Source: Amphritea atlantica (GTDB taxonomy: Bacteria > Pseudomonadota > Gammaproteobacteria > Pseudomonadales > Balneatricaceae). Taken from it: a stretch of 64,000 bases of DNA. Location: positions 124,001-188,000 of the forward strand of contig NZ_JAHKQE010000019.1 in NCBI RefSeq assembly GCF_018860855.1, written 5' to 3'. The stretch's first letter is position 1. Every line of letters starts with the position of its first letter. The notes beneath the pieces are model-generated. The model searched no databases. It was not told the DNA's origin and was given only the letters and a program-made list of their open reading frames with translations. A program made the position numbers and the translations under genes. This document shows positions 54,273-63,764 of the stretch, in pieces.

Positions 54273-57028
54273 AAAATACCATTCGAGTACATCAATTCCA
54301 CGGCGGTATTCATCCACCGGAGAATAAAAAGCAATCAACTGGCGCGCCCATTACACAAGCCCCGCTGCCATCCCGTATTATTCTGCCACTGCAGCAACAT
54401 ATCGGCTTACCAGCAGACCCTATTGTCAAAGTAGGCGATCATGTATTAAAGGGCCAACGAGTAGCCGAGGCGATTGGCCGTATCAGCGCCAATATTCACG
54501 CCTCGATTTCAGGCACCGTGGTCGCTATTGGGCCTCACCCAGTGCCTCATATGTCGGGTATGGATGCCGACTGCATAGTCATAGAATCTGACGGTCAAGA
54601 CCAATGGATAGAACATCAGGGGCTTGAGAATTACACCGAGCTAACAAAACCAGAACTCATCGAATATATCCGTCAAGCCGGTGTGGCTGGCATGGGGGGC
54701 GCAGGCTTTCCAACCGATGTAAAACTACACCTAGGCGATGATCATATCGTCAATACGCTGATCATCAACGCCGCCGAGTGTGAACCCTATATTACTGCCG
54801 ACGATATGCTGATGCGTGAACGGGCAGATGAAATTCTGGGTGGTATTGAGATTATCGCCCACCTGCTCAAGCCTTTGCACATCATGGTCGGCATCGAGGA
54901 TAACAAGCCTCAGGCGATTCGTGCGCTACATGACGCGCTGGATAAAAGCCACCTGAATCTCGATATCGTTATCACCCCAACGAAATACCCCTCCGGCGGC
55001 GAAAAACAACTCATCAAACTGCTCACCGGCGTTGAAGTGCCGAGCGGTAAGATCCCTGCGGATGTGGGCATTGTCTGCCAAAACGTCGGTACTACCACGG
55101 CGGTCTATCGTGCTGTCATCCAGGGTGAGCCACTGATTTCACGCATCATTACCGTCACCGGTGAATCTGCGGCCCATAAACAGAACTATGAAGTCCGTAT
55201 CGGTACCCCGATAGCCGACCTGTTAAACCTTGCCAACGTTAACCGCCAACAGATGCAACGGTTGATTATTGGTGGGCCGATGATGGGAATCACCGTCACC
55301 AATGAGCAGATACCGGTCATCAAAACCACCAACTGTCTGATCGCCGCCAGTATTAATGAAATGCCGCCACAACCACCGGCACAGGCCTGCATTCGCTGCG
55401 GTATGTGTGAGCAGGTTTGTCCGGCCGAGCTGCTACCGCAACAGCTTTACTGGTTTGCCAAAGGCAAAGAGTTTGAGAAAGCCCGACATCACAATCTATT
55501 TGACTGTATCGAGTGTGGCGCTTGTTCTTACGTCTGCCCAAGCAATATACCGCTGGTACAATATTACCGTTTCGCTAAAGCTGAGATCCGCAAAGAGGAT
55601 GATGAACAGCGTAAAGCGGACCATGCCCGCCTTCGCTTTGAAGCCCGTTTAGCACGTTTAGAACGGGACAAAATTGAAAAAGAGGAACGCCGCAAACAAC
55701 GGGCGATCGAAGCCGCTGCCGCTCAAGCAGCGAAGAAGGATGCGGCCTTTAGTAAAGCCGCCTCAGCGACCACGAGCAGTACCAATACGACTGTTCCAGA
55801 CCTGAAGCAGCTAAAAAGTAACGCGGCTATTGCCCGCACGAAGCTCAGAAAAGCTGAAAAAGCACTCACCAACGCCCAAAGCAAAGGTTTGGATGGCATT
55901 GAAACACTGCAAGCGACTCTGAAGCAGCTTCAGCTCAAATCAGATCAAGCAGAAAAAGCCTACACCGACGCCCAAAACGCGCCAAGCCCGATAGCAGCGC
56001 CTGAAACTGACCTGAAACAACTGAAAAGTAATGCCGCGATCGCTCGCACTAAGCTGAAGAAGGCGGAAAAACAACTGGCGACAGCAGAAGCCAGTGGCGA
56101 AGGTGATATTGAGGCACTAAAAACCCAAGTAACAGCCTTACAAGCAAAATCGGCCGAAGCGGAACAGGCCTATCAAGACGCCGAGAACGGCACAAACACC
56201 GCCAATGCTGCCATCGACACTTCCGCCTTAGAAACCGAAATTGCCACTCTGCAAGCTAAAGTCAACAAAGCAGAGAGCGCTTGGAAAGCTGCCGTTGAAT
56301 CCGCTAGCCCCGCCGCCGAGAAGATGGCCGCCGGCGTTGATAAGCTAAAAGACAAACTGAAAGACCTGCAAGATGAGTTGGATAAGTCCCGCTCAGTGGC
56401 CCAACCCACAGTTACCACCATTGATACCTCAGCCTTAGAAACTGAAATCGCCACTCTGCAAGCTAAAGTCAACAAAGCAGAAAGTGCTTGGAAAGCCGCC
56501 GTTGAATCCGCTAGCCCCGCTGCCGAGAAGATGGCTGCTGGCGTTGAAAAACTAAAAGGTAAACTTAAAGACCTGCAAGATGAGCTAGTGCAAAAAAGCG
56601 GCAATCAATCGGCACAGCCCGCGCCAGACGCAGAGCCTGCGGTTATTGACCTTAAAGCACTGAAGCAGCAGGTGTCGATTATGCGCACCAAGCTCAAGAA
56701 GGCAGAAAAACAGCTGAATGAACTGCCAGAAGGTGAAGATAACACTCCATTAGTGGCAGAAATAGAAGCACTGAGAGCACGGCATGATAAGGCTAAAGCC
56801 ACTTTCGATGCAGCTGAAGCAGAAAAAATCGCTGCAGCAGCCAGTGAGGGAATCGATCTCAAACAGCTGAAGATCGATGCTGCCTTAGCACGGGCTGCCG
56901 TTACCAAAGCGGAACGCGCCTTGAGTAAAGCGGAAGATGATAGTAAACAACCATTGGAAACAGAACTTCTAACTATCCGTGCAAAAGCTGAGCAGCTAAA
57001 TGCAACCCTAGAACGTTTTTCTAACTAG
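54269..57028 (+). CDS. rnfC: electron transport complex subunit RnfC with very long repeat tail
   Basis: 919 residues. Residues 1-440 are the standard Rnf[12 protein letters not shown], the NADH/FMN region [11 protein letters not shown] and [13 protein letters not shown], and two 4Fe-4S motifs, [17 protein letters not shown] and [18 protein letters not shown]. From about 450 onward the tail is Ala/Lys/Glu-rich, coiled-coil-like, with at least four divergent copies of a [21 protein letters not shown]-type unit. It also has two nearly identical 56-residue units (DNA 56213-56380 and 56420-56587). RnfC tails vary widely in length among gammaproteobacteria. The role of the extension is unknown, and a protein-binding or spacing role is possible. 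Confidence 0.95.
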   Translation: MKNTIRVHQFHGGIHPPENKKQSTGAPITQAPLPSRIILPLQQHIGLPADPIVKVGDHVLKGQRVAEAIGRISANIHASISGTVVAIGPHPVPHMSGMDADCIVIESDGQDQWIEHQGLENYTELTKPELIEYIRQAGVAGMGGAGFPTDVKLHLGDDHIVNTLIINAAECEPYITADDMLMRERADEILGGIEIIAHLLKPLHIMVGIEDNKPQAIRALHDALDKSHLNLDIVITPTKYPSGGEKQLIKLLTGVEVPSGKIPADVGIVCQNVGTTTAVYRAVIQGEPLISRIITVTGESAAHKQNYEVRIGTPIADLLNLANVNRQQMQRLIIGGPMMGITVTNEQIPVIKTTNCLIAASINEMPPQPPAQACIRCGMCEQVCPAELLPQQLYWFAKGKEFEKARHHNLFDCIECGACSYVCPSNIPLVQYYRFAKAEIRKEDDEQRKADHARLRFEARLARLERDKIEKEERRKQRAIEAAAAQAAKKDAAFSKAASATTSSTNTTVPDLKQLKSNAAIARTKLRKAEKALTNAQSKGLDGIETLQATLKQLQLKSDQAEKAYTDAQNAPSPIAAPETDLKQLKSNAAIARTKLKKAEKQLATAEASGEGDIEALKTQVTALQAKSAEAEQAYQDAENGTNTANAAIDTSALETEIATLQAKVNKAESAWKAAVESASPAAEKMAAGVDKLKDKLKDLQDELDKSRSVAQPTVTTIDTSALETEIATLQAKVNKAESAWKAAVESASPAAEKMAAGVEKLKGKLKDLQDELVQKSGNQSAQPAPDAEPAVIDLKALKQQVSIMRTKLKKAEKQLNELPEGEDNTPLVAEIEALRARHDKAKATFDAAEAEKIAAAASEGIDLKQLKIDAALARAAVTKAERALSKAEDDSKQPLETELLTIRAKAEQLNATLERFSN
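56213..56380 (+). repeat. RnfC tail repeat, copy 1 (168 bp)
   Basis: 56 codons ([20 protein letters not shown] onward to KDLQDEL). By my count it is about 89% identical in DNA to copy 2 at 56420-56587. Only two amino acids differ, so most changes are synonymous. Confidence 0.9.
56420..56587 (+). repeat. RnfC tail repeat, copy 2 (168 bp)
   Basis: Second copy, offset 207 bp from the first. It differs by about 19 bases, nearly all silent third-position changes. Confidence 0.9.
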
Positions 57029-57069
57029 GCCGGATATGACTAAGTTTTCTTTTTTAATCCTTTTTAAGC

Positions 57070-57111
57070 AGATATTTTGTTCAATCTTTTTGACAAAAAA
57101 TATCTTTTTAA
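57070..57111 (+). terminator. AT-rich hairpin between rnfC and rnfD
   Basis: AGATATTTT (57070-57078) pairs with AAAATATCT (57097-57105), with further partial pairing inside, and is followed by TTTTTA. It may act as a partial terminator or mRNA-processing signal inside the operon. The rnfC-rnfD gap is 110 bp, while the other rnf gaps are near zero. Confidence 0.5.
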
Positions 57112-57138
57112 ACAAAGCGGCACACCTGAGTAGATAGA

Positions 57139-58182
57139 ATGGCACTGATCCGAATCACATCACCCCACGCACACCGACCAGGCAACACCGGTAGCGTGAT
57201 GCTTACTGTGTTGATGGCTACCCTTCCCGGGCTGGCGGCAATGACCTTCTTTTTTGGCTGGGGCACGCTCATCCAAGTGCTCTGGGGCTCACTACTGGCC
57301 ATCGCACTGGAAGCGGCCTGTGTTAAATTGCGTCAACGCCCTATCAGCTTTTATCTAACGGACTACAGCGCCCTAGTGACTGCCGTATTGCTGGGACTCG
57401 CCCTGCCCCCATTTGCCCCTTGGTGGGTGATGTCCGTAGGTATCATTGTCGCCATTATTATTGCTAAGCAACTCTACGGCGGTATGGGTAGCAATCCTTT
57501 TAATCCAGCCATGGTCGCCTATGCCCTCTTACTGGTTTCCTTCCCGGTACAGATGACTAGCTGGGCAGGCCCCTTTATGATGAACGGTGACGGCTGGGCA
57601 GTCGTGTCGCTAGGCGATACTCTAAGCGCCATTTTTGGTACCGCTGGTGCGGCTGTAGATGCCCATACAATGGCAACACCATTGGATATTATGCGCCACC
57701 GCGATGGTTTTACGACTGAAGAGATGTGGGTCGAAAATGCCCTACTGGCTAATGGCATTGGTGCTTGGCACGCGGTCAGTGCCGCTTATTTTATGGGTGG
57801 CATATTTCTGCTGTATAAAAAAATCTTCACTTGGCACACCCCCGTCGCCATGCTGGCAAGTCTTACGCTACTGGCAACACTCTCTTACATGCTAATGCCC
57901 GACCAGTATCCCGATCCATTCTTTCACCTGACCACTGGAGCCACTATGTTGGGGGCGTTCTTTATCGCTACCGACCCGGTTACTTCAGCCACCAGTAATA
58001 AAGGTAAACTCTGGTTTGGTGCCGGTATTGGCCTGCTAGTGTTTGTTATCCGCACCTGGGGTAACTATCCCGATGCTGTCGCTTTCGCCATATTGCTGAT
58101 GAATCTCTGTGCTCCGTTTATCGATCAGTACACTCAGCCCCGCAGCTATGGCCATGCGAAACCTAACCGGGGGATGAAGTAA
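57139..58182 (+). CDS. rnfD: electron transport complex subunit RnfD
   Basis: 347 residues with about ten hydrophobic segments. The threonine that carries covalent FMN in the family lies in the MATPLD segment near residue 177. The motif YGGMGSNPFNPAMVAYALLL and the later TGATMLGAFFIATDPVTS are typical. It is expected to form the ion channel part with RnfG. Its stop overlaps the rnfG start by one base (58182). Confidence 0.94.
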   Translation: MALIRITSPHAHRPGNTGSVMLTVLMATLPGLAAMTFFFGWGTLIQVLWGSLLAIALEAACVKLRQRPISFYLTDYSALVTAVLLGLALPPFAPWWVMSVGIIVAIIIAKQLYGGMGSNPFNPAMVAYALLLVSFPVQMTSWAGPFMMNGDGWAVVSLGDTLSAIFGTAGAAVDAHTMATPLDIMRHRDGFTTEEMWVENALLANGIGAWHAVSAAYFMGGIFLLYKKIFTWHTPVAMLASLTLLATLSYMLMPDQYPDPFFHLTTGATMLGAFFIATDPVTSATSNKGKLWFGAGIGLLVFVIRTWGNYPDAVAFAILLMNLCAPFIDQYTQPRSYGHAKPNRGMK

Positions 58183-58832
58183 TGGATATGTTAACCGCTA
58201 TTCGTAACAGCGCTCTGGGACTAAGTATCTTTGCCGTTATCACCTCGGGGGCTATCGCACTGACTCAGGTTTATACCAAAGAGCAAATACGGGTCAACGA
58301 ACAAGAAGCACGGGCCAAAGCGCTATATCAGATCGTGCCTAAAGAAAGTATCGATAACAACCTGCTGGAAGATACCGTAACGATCAATGAACCGGCGCTA
58401 ACGGGCAGCGATCAACCGGTCGATATATTCCGAGCACGCCGTGATGGTCGAGTCACCACCATTATTATTCCAGTCACCGCTCCTGATGGTTATACCGGCA
58501 ATATTGATATGATTGTCGGTATCAATGCTGATGAATCTGTTGCCGGTGTCAGAGTACTGGCCCACAAAGAAACCCCAGGGCTTGGTGATAAGGTAGAATT
58601 AAAAAAATCGAACTGGTTACACAGTTTTGATGGTCAGCGCTATGATGGGAAGAACGATCCTACTTGGGCCGTGAAGAAAGATGGTGGCCGTTTTGATCAG
58701 TTTACCGGCGCAACGATCACCCCACGGGCCGTTGTTAATGCCACGGGGCGGGCAATTCACTATTTTCGCGAACATAAAGCCGCACTACTGGACAACAACG
58801 CCGATCTAAATTCAGTACCGGGAGCTAAATAA
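58182..58832 (+). CDS. rnfG: electron transport complex subunit RnfG
   Basis: 216 residues. An N-terminal membrane helix ([19 protein letters not shown]) anchors a periplasmic FMN-binding domain. The flavinylation motif is [11 protein letters not shown] near residue 175, so covalent FMN on Thr is expected. Conserved [13 protein letters not shown] and [15 protein letters not shown] match the family. It sits between rnfD (1-bp overlap) and rnfE (1-bp gap). Confidence 0.95.
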   Translation: MDMLTAIRNSALGLSIFAVITSGAIALTQVYTKEQIRVNEQEARAKALYQIVPKESIDNNLLEDTVTINEPALTGSDQPVDIFRARRDGRVTTIIIPVTAPDGYTGNIDMIVGINADESVAGVRVLAHKETPGLGDKVELKKSNWLHSFDGQRYDGKNDPTWAVKKDGGRFDQFTGATITPRAVVNATGRAIHYFREHKAALLDNNADLNSVPGAK

Positions 58833-58833
58833 T

Positions 58834-59550
58834 ATGGCCAATGATTACAAAAAAATCACCCTCGATGGGCTCTGGGATAATAACCCTGCGTTGGTTCAGT
58901 TACTTGGACTCTGCCCGCTGCTAGCCGTTACTGGCACCGTGGTAAATGCTATGGGGCTTGGGCTCGCCAGTACTATCGTGCTGATGGGGTCAAACCTAAG
59001 TATCTCAATGTTCCGTCAATTTATTCCTGAATCGGTACGCTTACCGGTTTTCGTCATGATTATCGCCTCGTTCGTGACCTGTATCGAACTGTTAATGCAG
59101 GCATTCACATATGAGCTGTATACCATTCTCGGCATCTTTATTCCATTGATCGTCACCAACTGCGCTATCATGGGTCGTGCCGATGCCTTTGCCATTAAAA
59201 ACCCTGTCGGCGCGTCACTGCTCGATGGCGCCATGATGGGACTCGGTTTCACGTTAGTGCTCATGGTGTTAGGTGGTATGCGTGAGGTGCTTGGCCTTGG
59301 CACGCTGTTCAGCGATATGCAGCTACTGTTTGGCCCTGCGGCTGAAAGCTGGAAAATAGTGATTGTCGAAGACTATGTCGGCTTTCTGTTCGCCATCCTA
59401 CCGCCGGGTGCCTTTGTCGGTATGGGACTGCTCATCGCCGTGAAAAATATTATCGATAAACGCCTAGAAGAGAAACGTAAAGCGCCTGCCGTCCCCACAG
59501 AATCAGGCGGTGAAACCCGCCGGGTACGCGTAACCGGTAATATCTCTTAA
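58834..59550 (+). CDS. rnfE: electron transport complex subunit RnfE
   Basis: 238 residues with six helices. Landmarks are [36 protein letters not shown] and [13 protein letters not shown]. It pairs with RnfA in the membrane. The C-terminal tail is basic ([17 protein letters not shown]), facing the cytoplasm. It is the last rnf gene; a 10-bp stem lies just downstream. Confidence 0.95.
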   Translation: MANDYKKITLDGLWDNNPALVQLLGLCPLLAVTGTVVNAMGLGLASTIVLMGSNLSISMFRQFIPESVRLPVFVMIIASFVTCIELLMQAFTYELYTILGIFIPLIVTNCAIMGRADAFAIKNPVGASLLDGAMMGLGFTLVLMVLGGMREVLGLGTLFSDMQLLFGPAAESWKIVIVEDYVGFLFAILPPGAFVGMGLLIAVKNIIDKRLEEKRKAPAVPTESGGETRRVRVTGNIS

Positions 59551-59560
59551 ATACAATACT

Positions 59561-59596
59561 TTGCTGCGAGCCACCTCTTTTTAGGTCTCGCAGCAA
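59561..59596 (+). terminator. hairpin after rnfE
   Basis: A perfect 10-bp stem, TTGCTGCGAG / CTCGCAGCAA, around a 16-base loop that can extend the stem with ACCT/AGGT. It lies 10 bp after the rnfE stop. No U-tract follows, so it may be a processing or stability structure instead. Confidence 0.5.
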
Positions 59597-59819
59597 TCAG
59601 TGAATGATCCTCACGGTCTTCCTCTTTGCGTGCTATGATGATCTGTCCTTCCTGCACATCATTGCAATCCTTCCTGTGTAGCCTCGGCTAAGTTCAAAAG
59701 CTCCATGATTACTCTACCCATTTAATAGACTCGGTAACCCTCTGTGGCGCCTGATCGTTCTGTTAAAAAGAGTGACTGTGGTTGTTCTGTAAATATTCAA
59801 TATTTCCTGGAGCACTAAC

Positions 59820-59942
59820 ATGAGCAAAGATAAGAACAGCAAGAAAGAGTCGAAGAAAAAACCACTCATGACCGCCAAAGAGAAAAAAGCGGCGAAACGA
59901 GATAAGGGTGAAGCAAGCGGATTATTAGGTGAACATCGCTAA
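59820..59942 (+). CDS. small lysine-rich protein (40 aa)
   Basis: A 40-residue, strongly basic protein, MSKDKNSKKESKKKPLMTAK, then EKKAAKRDKGEASGLLGEHR. GGAG lies eight bases before the ATG, giving a good ribosome site, and the coding triplets avoid stops only in this frame. It has its own intergenic space after rnfE and a bidirectional terminator about 110 bp downstream. It is reminiscent of short Lys-rich uncharacterised proteins of marine gammaproteobacteria. Function unknown; the charge suggests nucleic acid or ribosome association. Confidence 0.6.
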   Translation: MSKDKNSKKESKKKPLMTAKEKKAAKRDKGEASGLLGEHR

Positions 59943-60049
59943 AGGCAACTGAAAGCAAGCATCTGTGTCTTACTGAGCTTACTCATCATCGATAACAGAG
60001 CATTCGGTACGACACCCATGGCAAAGATGACCGCCACTGAATAAAGACA

Positions 60050-60079
60050 AAAAAAGCGACCATCGGGTCGCTTTTCTTT
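60050..60079. terminator. bidirectional intrinsic terminator
   Basis: GCGACC-ATCG-GGTCGC with A-runs before and T-runs after serves both the plus-strand small protein and the minus-strand DUF6172 gene. Confidence 0.85.
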
Positions 60080-60093
60080 AACGCATTATCACG

Positions 60094-60384
60094 TTATTCA
60101 GGCTTTTCAGCGCGATAGGCCGGCTTAGCCAAAATTTCCAAATAGAAAGATTCTTGGTTTTTAGCTTCAACTTCCGATATTTTTTTACTGATTTCAGACA
60201 GATGAATCTCTGTGCTGGTTGCTTCATCATCGCCAAAACGACAATCAAAATCCCAGAAGTCTGCATCATCCGGCAGCGTCTTATTACGCTCTCTTTTTAT
60301 ATATTTTTTAACTTCATGCTTAATAGCATCAACATGCCTTGGCACAGTGAGCTTAGGATGCGTTAAGTGAAACGTCTTTTTCAT
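60094..60384 (-). CDS. DUF6172-family protein
   Basis: About 96 residues, MKKTFHLTHPKLTVPRHVDA onward, with VKKYIKRERNKTLP, DFWDFDCRFG and the helix ESFYLEILAKP. This order matches the DUF6172 family as I remember it. The start at ATG 60384 is chosen over 60426 because the family begins MKKTF. Soluble and cytoplasmic; the function is not known. It ends at the shared terminator and stands alone. Confidence 0.78.
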   Translation of the reverse strand: MKKTFHLTHPKLTVPRHVDAIKHEVKKYIKRERNKTLPDDADFWDFDCRFGDDEATSTEIHLSEISKKISEVEAKNQESFYLEILAKPAYRAEKPE

Positions 60385-60483
60385 TGTAATTCCATAAGGG
60401 TGATTGGTATGAATACTCAATACCATTTAATCGTGTGGCCAAACGTATCAGCGGAGGTTTAAAGAAACTGAGTGATGAGACGA

Positions 60484-60822
60484 CTACGGTCGACTCATAA
60501 AATCCTCTATAAATAATGCAATCCTTTCACCCAAATGGCCTTCGAATCTATCGAGGCTTTTACCGAACAACGCTAAGTACCGAACAGCTTGAGAATAGCT
60601 TATTCTCTTACCGACCACATTATATTCTATTTCTGGAAGTGTTTTACTGTTTCTCGGTACGATATTCCATCTAATCACATCGGAATCTTGAGATTGAATC
60701 TGCCCCTGAGCAAAACGACAAAACTCAGCCACCACATGTTTACCTTCAGGCCCTAAACAACCAGGTTCAACCCGATAGACAACTAATAGCTTTCTATCCT
60801 CCGCTAAAGGCAGATTCACCAT
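60484..60822 (-). CDS. hypothetical protein (112 aa)
   Basis: About 112 residues, MVNLPLAEDRKLLVVYRVEP onward. It is soluble, with GPEGKHVVAEFCRFAQGQ, then a middle DVIRWNIVPRNSKTLPEIEY and a C-terminal helix LALFGKSLDRFEGHL. I do not recognise the family. The start at 60822 has AAAGGGG upstream; an alternative in-frame start is 60849. It lies between the DUF6172 gene (same strand) and nth (opposite strand). Confidence 0.6.
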   Translation of the reverse strand: MVNLPLAEDRKLLVVYRVEPGCLGPEGKHVVAEFCRFAQGQIQSQDSDVIRWNIVPRNSKTLPEIEYNVVGKRISYSQAVRYLALFGKSLDRFEGHLGERIALFIEDFMSRP

Positions 60823-61022
60823 ACATACCCCTTTGAAACCCATCAACAACTAGCTCAACTATATATCAGCCACTCGATGAATACCCCTCAGCATATGGGT
60901 TTTAACCTCAACACTTAGTCTCAGAGGCCGTTAACACCAGAAGAGCTGCTTACACCGCCCTTGCCCGCACTAACCCAGCCCGATACCATACAGACCTACT
61001 CAACTGACAATGAACGGAACGA

Positions 61023-61655
61023 ATGAACGCCGCTAAACGCTATGAAATATTTGCCCGTCTACGGGAAGCTAATCCACATCCAAAGACCGAACTTGAGTAC
61101 AGCAGCCCATTTGAACTATTAGTTGCTGTCACCCTATCGGCTCAAGCGACAGATGTCGGCGTCAATAAAGCAACGCGTAAGCTGTTTCCTATCGCCAACA
61201 CGCCCGAAGCGATCTATGCACTAGGGATCGACGGCTTAAAAACCTATATAAAAACCATCGGTCTGTATAACGCTAAAGCCGAGAATATTATTAAAGCCTG
61301 TAAAATGCTAATTGAGCAGCATCACTCCGTTGTGCCTGATAACCGAGAAGACCTTGAAGCGTTACCTGGCGTAGGACGCAAAACCGCTAATGTGGTACTC
61401 AATACCGCTTTTGGCCAACCGGTGATGGCGGTGGATACCCATATTTTCCGAGTATCCAACCGCACGAAGATCGCAACAGGTAAAAACGTACAGGAAGTCG
61501 AACAAAAACTGATACGCTTCATCCCTAAGGAATTCCTTCTCGACGCCCATCACTGGCTTATCCTGCATGGGCGTTACACCTGCATCGCTCGTAAACCCCG
61601 CTGTGGTTCCTGTCTGATTGAAGACCTCTGTGAATATAAAGATAAGGTGGAGTAA
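61023..61655 (+). CDS. nth: endonuclease III
   Basis: 210 residues of the HhH-GPD base excision repair family. The helix-hairpin-helix is LPGVGRKTANVVL with the catalytic Lys, and the GPD aspartate is in VDTHIFRVSNR. The 4Fe-4S cysteines are C-X6-C-X2-C-X5-C at the end (CIARKPRCGSCLIEDLC). It removes oxidised pyrimidines. Linkage to rnf is conserved with E. coli (rsxABCDGE-nth), although here about 1.5 kb with three small genes intervenes. Confidence 0.95.
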   Translation: MNAAKRYEIFARLREANPHPKTELEYSSPFELLVAVTLSAQATDVGVNKATRKLFPIANTPEAIYALGIDGLKTYIKTIGLYNAKAENIIKACKMLIEQHHSVVPDNREDLEALPGVGRKTANVVLNTAFGQPVMAVDTHIFRVSNRTKIATGKNVQEVEQKLIRFIPKEFLLDAHHWLILHGRYTCIARKPRCGSCLIEDLCEYKDKVE

Positions 61656-62688
61656 ATTTTTCTTTCTCTTTGCAGCATCAGCAAACCGTCGCTCAGCCTG
61701 GCGGTTTGTCACCCTGTCATTCAACTATTTATTCAATGCTGATCTTTTTATTCCAAGCTAGCCATCAGTGAAAGTCTGTATGACTCGCTAGCCACTTCAG
61801 CCGCATCACATATCAATCACTCCACTTTGAACATCATACCGCCCATCACGCTATTGCTTAAGTTTAAACCGAGTAAACACAGCTAAATGATCAAATACAG
61901 CGCACCAGAAAAACGTGATTTAACTGTCATGTTTAAGCGTCAATCACAAAATAGGTCGCTCAACGAATAGCAGTTATGCACTGGATTAGTTGTACACATT
62001 TTCTGTGGATAAAACTGTTAGTAGTATTGGGGCAGATGGCTAAAACGCCCGTGGTTATTGGCCCTGACACAAATCGTACACATAAACGACACACGATTAT
62101 TAGCCTTTATTTTTCAATAAGTTACGTATTTCAACAGGAATTTATAATAGTTTTTCATCAGCCTTAAAGTGGCTACATAAAAATGTAGAGCCTGCTGTGA
62201 ATTAAATATTGCAATTTGATTACAGCCCTTCTTTCGCGGCTTCGGAAGAGAGTAGTTACTCACTATATTTCTGTCGTCATTGGCGGACACTCTTGGCCAA
62301 ATATTTTTATGAAAATGCAACCCAAAAAGCCGAAAAAATCACTCATGATTCTAATCTTTTTTAAGCGAATCATAGTGACTACATCACCATAAAAATAGCG
62401 TAAGTCGTTACGCGCGATTTGAGGGGCTAGGCTAAGCAGGGTTAAGCCTATCGCTAGAGTGCTGTTATTCGATAGCTCGCGATGAGTCCGCAGAAACGGT
62501 AATACCCCCGAAAAATAACAGTGTCGCCCTTTGGACGTCTATTAATCGCTATCGTTGGAGTTGAGAATTAATTGATAGGCACTGTCGCACCGCTTTCTGG
62601 CTTTAGGATTCATTTAGAGAATTAGAGCGGCTAACAGGCAGGCTGGATTTATAGCAGAGATTAAAGGAGGTAACACTCGCAGTATAAC
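61656..62688. other. 1.03-kb non-coding stretch
   Basis: Begins with a weak nth hairpin (CAAACCGTC / GGCGGTTTG, 61681-61707, no U-tract). One consensus DnaA box (TGTGGATAA, 62004-62012) is present. A weak hairpin occurs near 62433-62451, and AACACTCGC / GCGAGTATT at 62672-62700 overlaps the VF530 stop. Two frames of over 60 codons lack ribosome sites and family features. The remainder may be decayed sequence, but I recognise no remnant. Confidence 0.45.
62004..62012. promoter_or_regulatory. consensus DnaA box
   Basis: TGTGGATAA, the reverse of TTATCCACA. It is one of three perfect matches in the 1.5 kb of spacer between nth and the ferredoxin gene. A fourth occurs by chance inside a coding gene near 23867. 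Confidence 0.5.
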
Positions 62689-62919
62689 TCAGCGAGTATT
62701 ACGCCCTTGCAAGTGAATCCACAGCTGTTCGACCTTTTCTCTAGCCCAAGGGGTTTTACGTAAAAACTTAAGGCTCGACTTAACACTCGGGTCACTCTGA
62801 AAGCAGCGAATATTGATCCGCCGTCCGAGTTCCTCCCAACCATACTCGTCCTGTAGATCGATCACGATCTGTTGCAGTGTCACACCATGAAGCGGATTGT
62901 TCTGTTGAGTTCCACTCAT
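62689..62919 (-). CDS. VF530-family DNA-binding protein
   Basis: 76 residues, [20 protein letters not shown] onward. The VF530 (DUF2132) pattern is clear: [39 protein letters not shown]. Members are small DNA-binding proteins of unknown role. The start codon overlaps the stop of the upstream DUF2986 gene (ATGA), so translation is coupled. Confidence 0.88.
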   Translation of the reverse strand: MSGTQQNNPLHGVTLQQIVIDLQDEYGWEELGRRINIRCFQSDPSVKSSLKFLRKTPWAREKVEQLWIHLQGRNTR

Positions 62920-63056
62920 TGCTCAGCGTCCTGCTGTTCCATATTGGCACGTTCATCTTTAGAGATATAACGGGGCTTACCCGACACATGCACTTTCGCG
63001 TTGGCTTTCTTTGCACGCTTTTTCAATATACTGTTTATTTTCTTTTTTCTATTCAT
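62916..63056 (-). CDS. DUF2986 small basic protein (46 aa)
   Basis: A 46-residue protein, [20 protein letters not shown], then [20 protein letters not shown]. It matches the DUF2986 pattern of a basic helix followed by PRYISK-ER. Function unknown. Its TGA stop overlaps the ATG of the VF530 gene by one frame-shifted step, forming a two-gene unit of small, probably nucleic-acid-binding proteins. The gene is too short for routine ORF calling. Confidence 0.8.
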   Translation of the reverse strand: MNRKKKINSILKKRAKKANAKVHVSGKPRYISKDERANMEQQDAEQ

Positions 63057-63347
63057 TAATACTGAGCCTGAATTTGATCGGAAATCAAAGGAACCCCTAT
63101 TCTATCGAAGTTTACCTCTCACTTCAGAAGAGAGTTGACTGAAGTTACCTTTACACAACGCTAACGCCCCCGCTACAGACCTTGCATAACGTTATCACTC
63201 TAGCGTTAGAGCCAAAATGACAATCGTACAACGGCACTACCACTGTACCTGTCACTGACAAGCAAGCTGGCATCCGTAGCATCTAGCGCCGTACACTGTA
63301 TGCCTATAAAGAGTGACTCATTCAAGTTTTTTGTCATGCACAAAATC

Positions 63348-63356
63348 TGTGGATAA
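63348..63356. promoter_or_regulatory. consensus DnaA box
   Basis: TGTGGATAA, 9 of 9 to the reversed consensus. It is 149 bp from the next box at 63497. Confidence 0.45.
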
Positions 63357-63496
63357 ATCAGTGTATTACTTTTTAGTAACTGGCTGTGAAGGCCATAGTA
63401 CGGGGCTTAGCGGTAATTGTCTATAAAAGCAGCACACTAGAACAACTCTATTTATTTTCAATAGGTTAGCAATCACTACTGGGCTTAATCACTAGC

Positions 63497-63505
63497 TGTG
63501 GATAA
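63497..63505. promoter_or_regulatory. consensus DnaA box
   Basis: TGTGGATAA, in the same orientation as the boxes at 62004 and 63348. Confidence 0.45.
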
Positions 63506-63764
63506 TAGAATCTGTTAGATGAGCTTAGCGGTTTCAGCCTGTTAGGAACTTTTTGACCGAATGTATCAATGGTCTGATCAAGGAATCGGTTATCGGGTTT
63601 ACGATAGCAGGAATTAACGGAGGTTGAAGAGTCGCTAGAGAGGGGTTTATAACGCAGAAATCGATTAAAAATAGCCTTAACAACAGGTAAGATTTTGGCC
63701 GAAAAACAACCTTAATAGAATAACGGGATGATGAGCGATTAACCACGCCATCGGATTAAACCGA

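Larger units (their letters stand above)
63057..63764. other. 708-bp non-coding stretch with two DnaA boxes
   Basis: Contains TGTGGATAA at 63348-63356 and 63497-63505, and a small CTCTA-GCGT-TAGAG hairpin near 63197. It follows the 3' end of the ferredoxin gene and precedes the DUF2986 pair. A 70-codon frame (63534-63746) shows no family features. No rRNA, tRNA or mobile element is recognisable. Confidence 0.4.

Noticed and set aside
61976-62320. Two frames of 63 and 68 codons on opposite strands
   Set aside because: They overlap each other, lack ribosome sites and include a DnaA box; neither resembles a known family.
63534-63746. 70-codon minus-strand frame after the ferredoxin gene
   Set aside because: Low-complexity Leu/Ile/Pro content and no start signal.
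61656-63764. A replication origin
   Set aside because: Three DnaA boxes are spread over 1.5 kb with no AT-rich 13-mers, and dnaA, dnaN, gidA or rpmH are not near.
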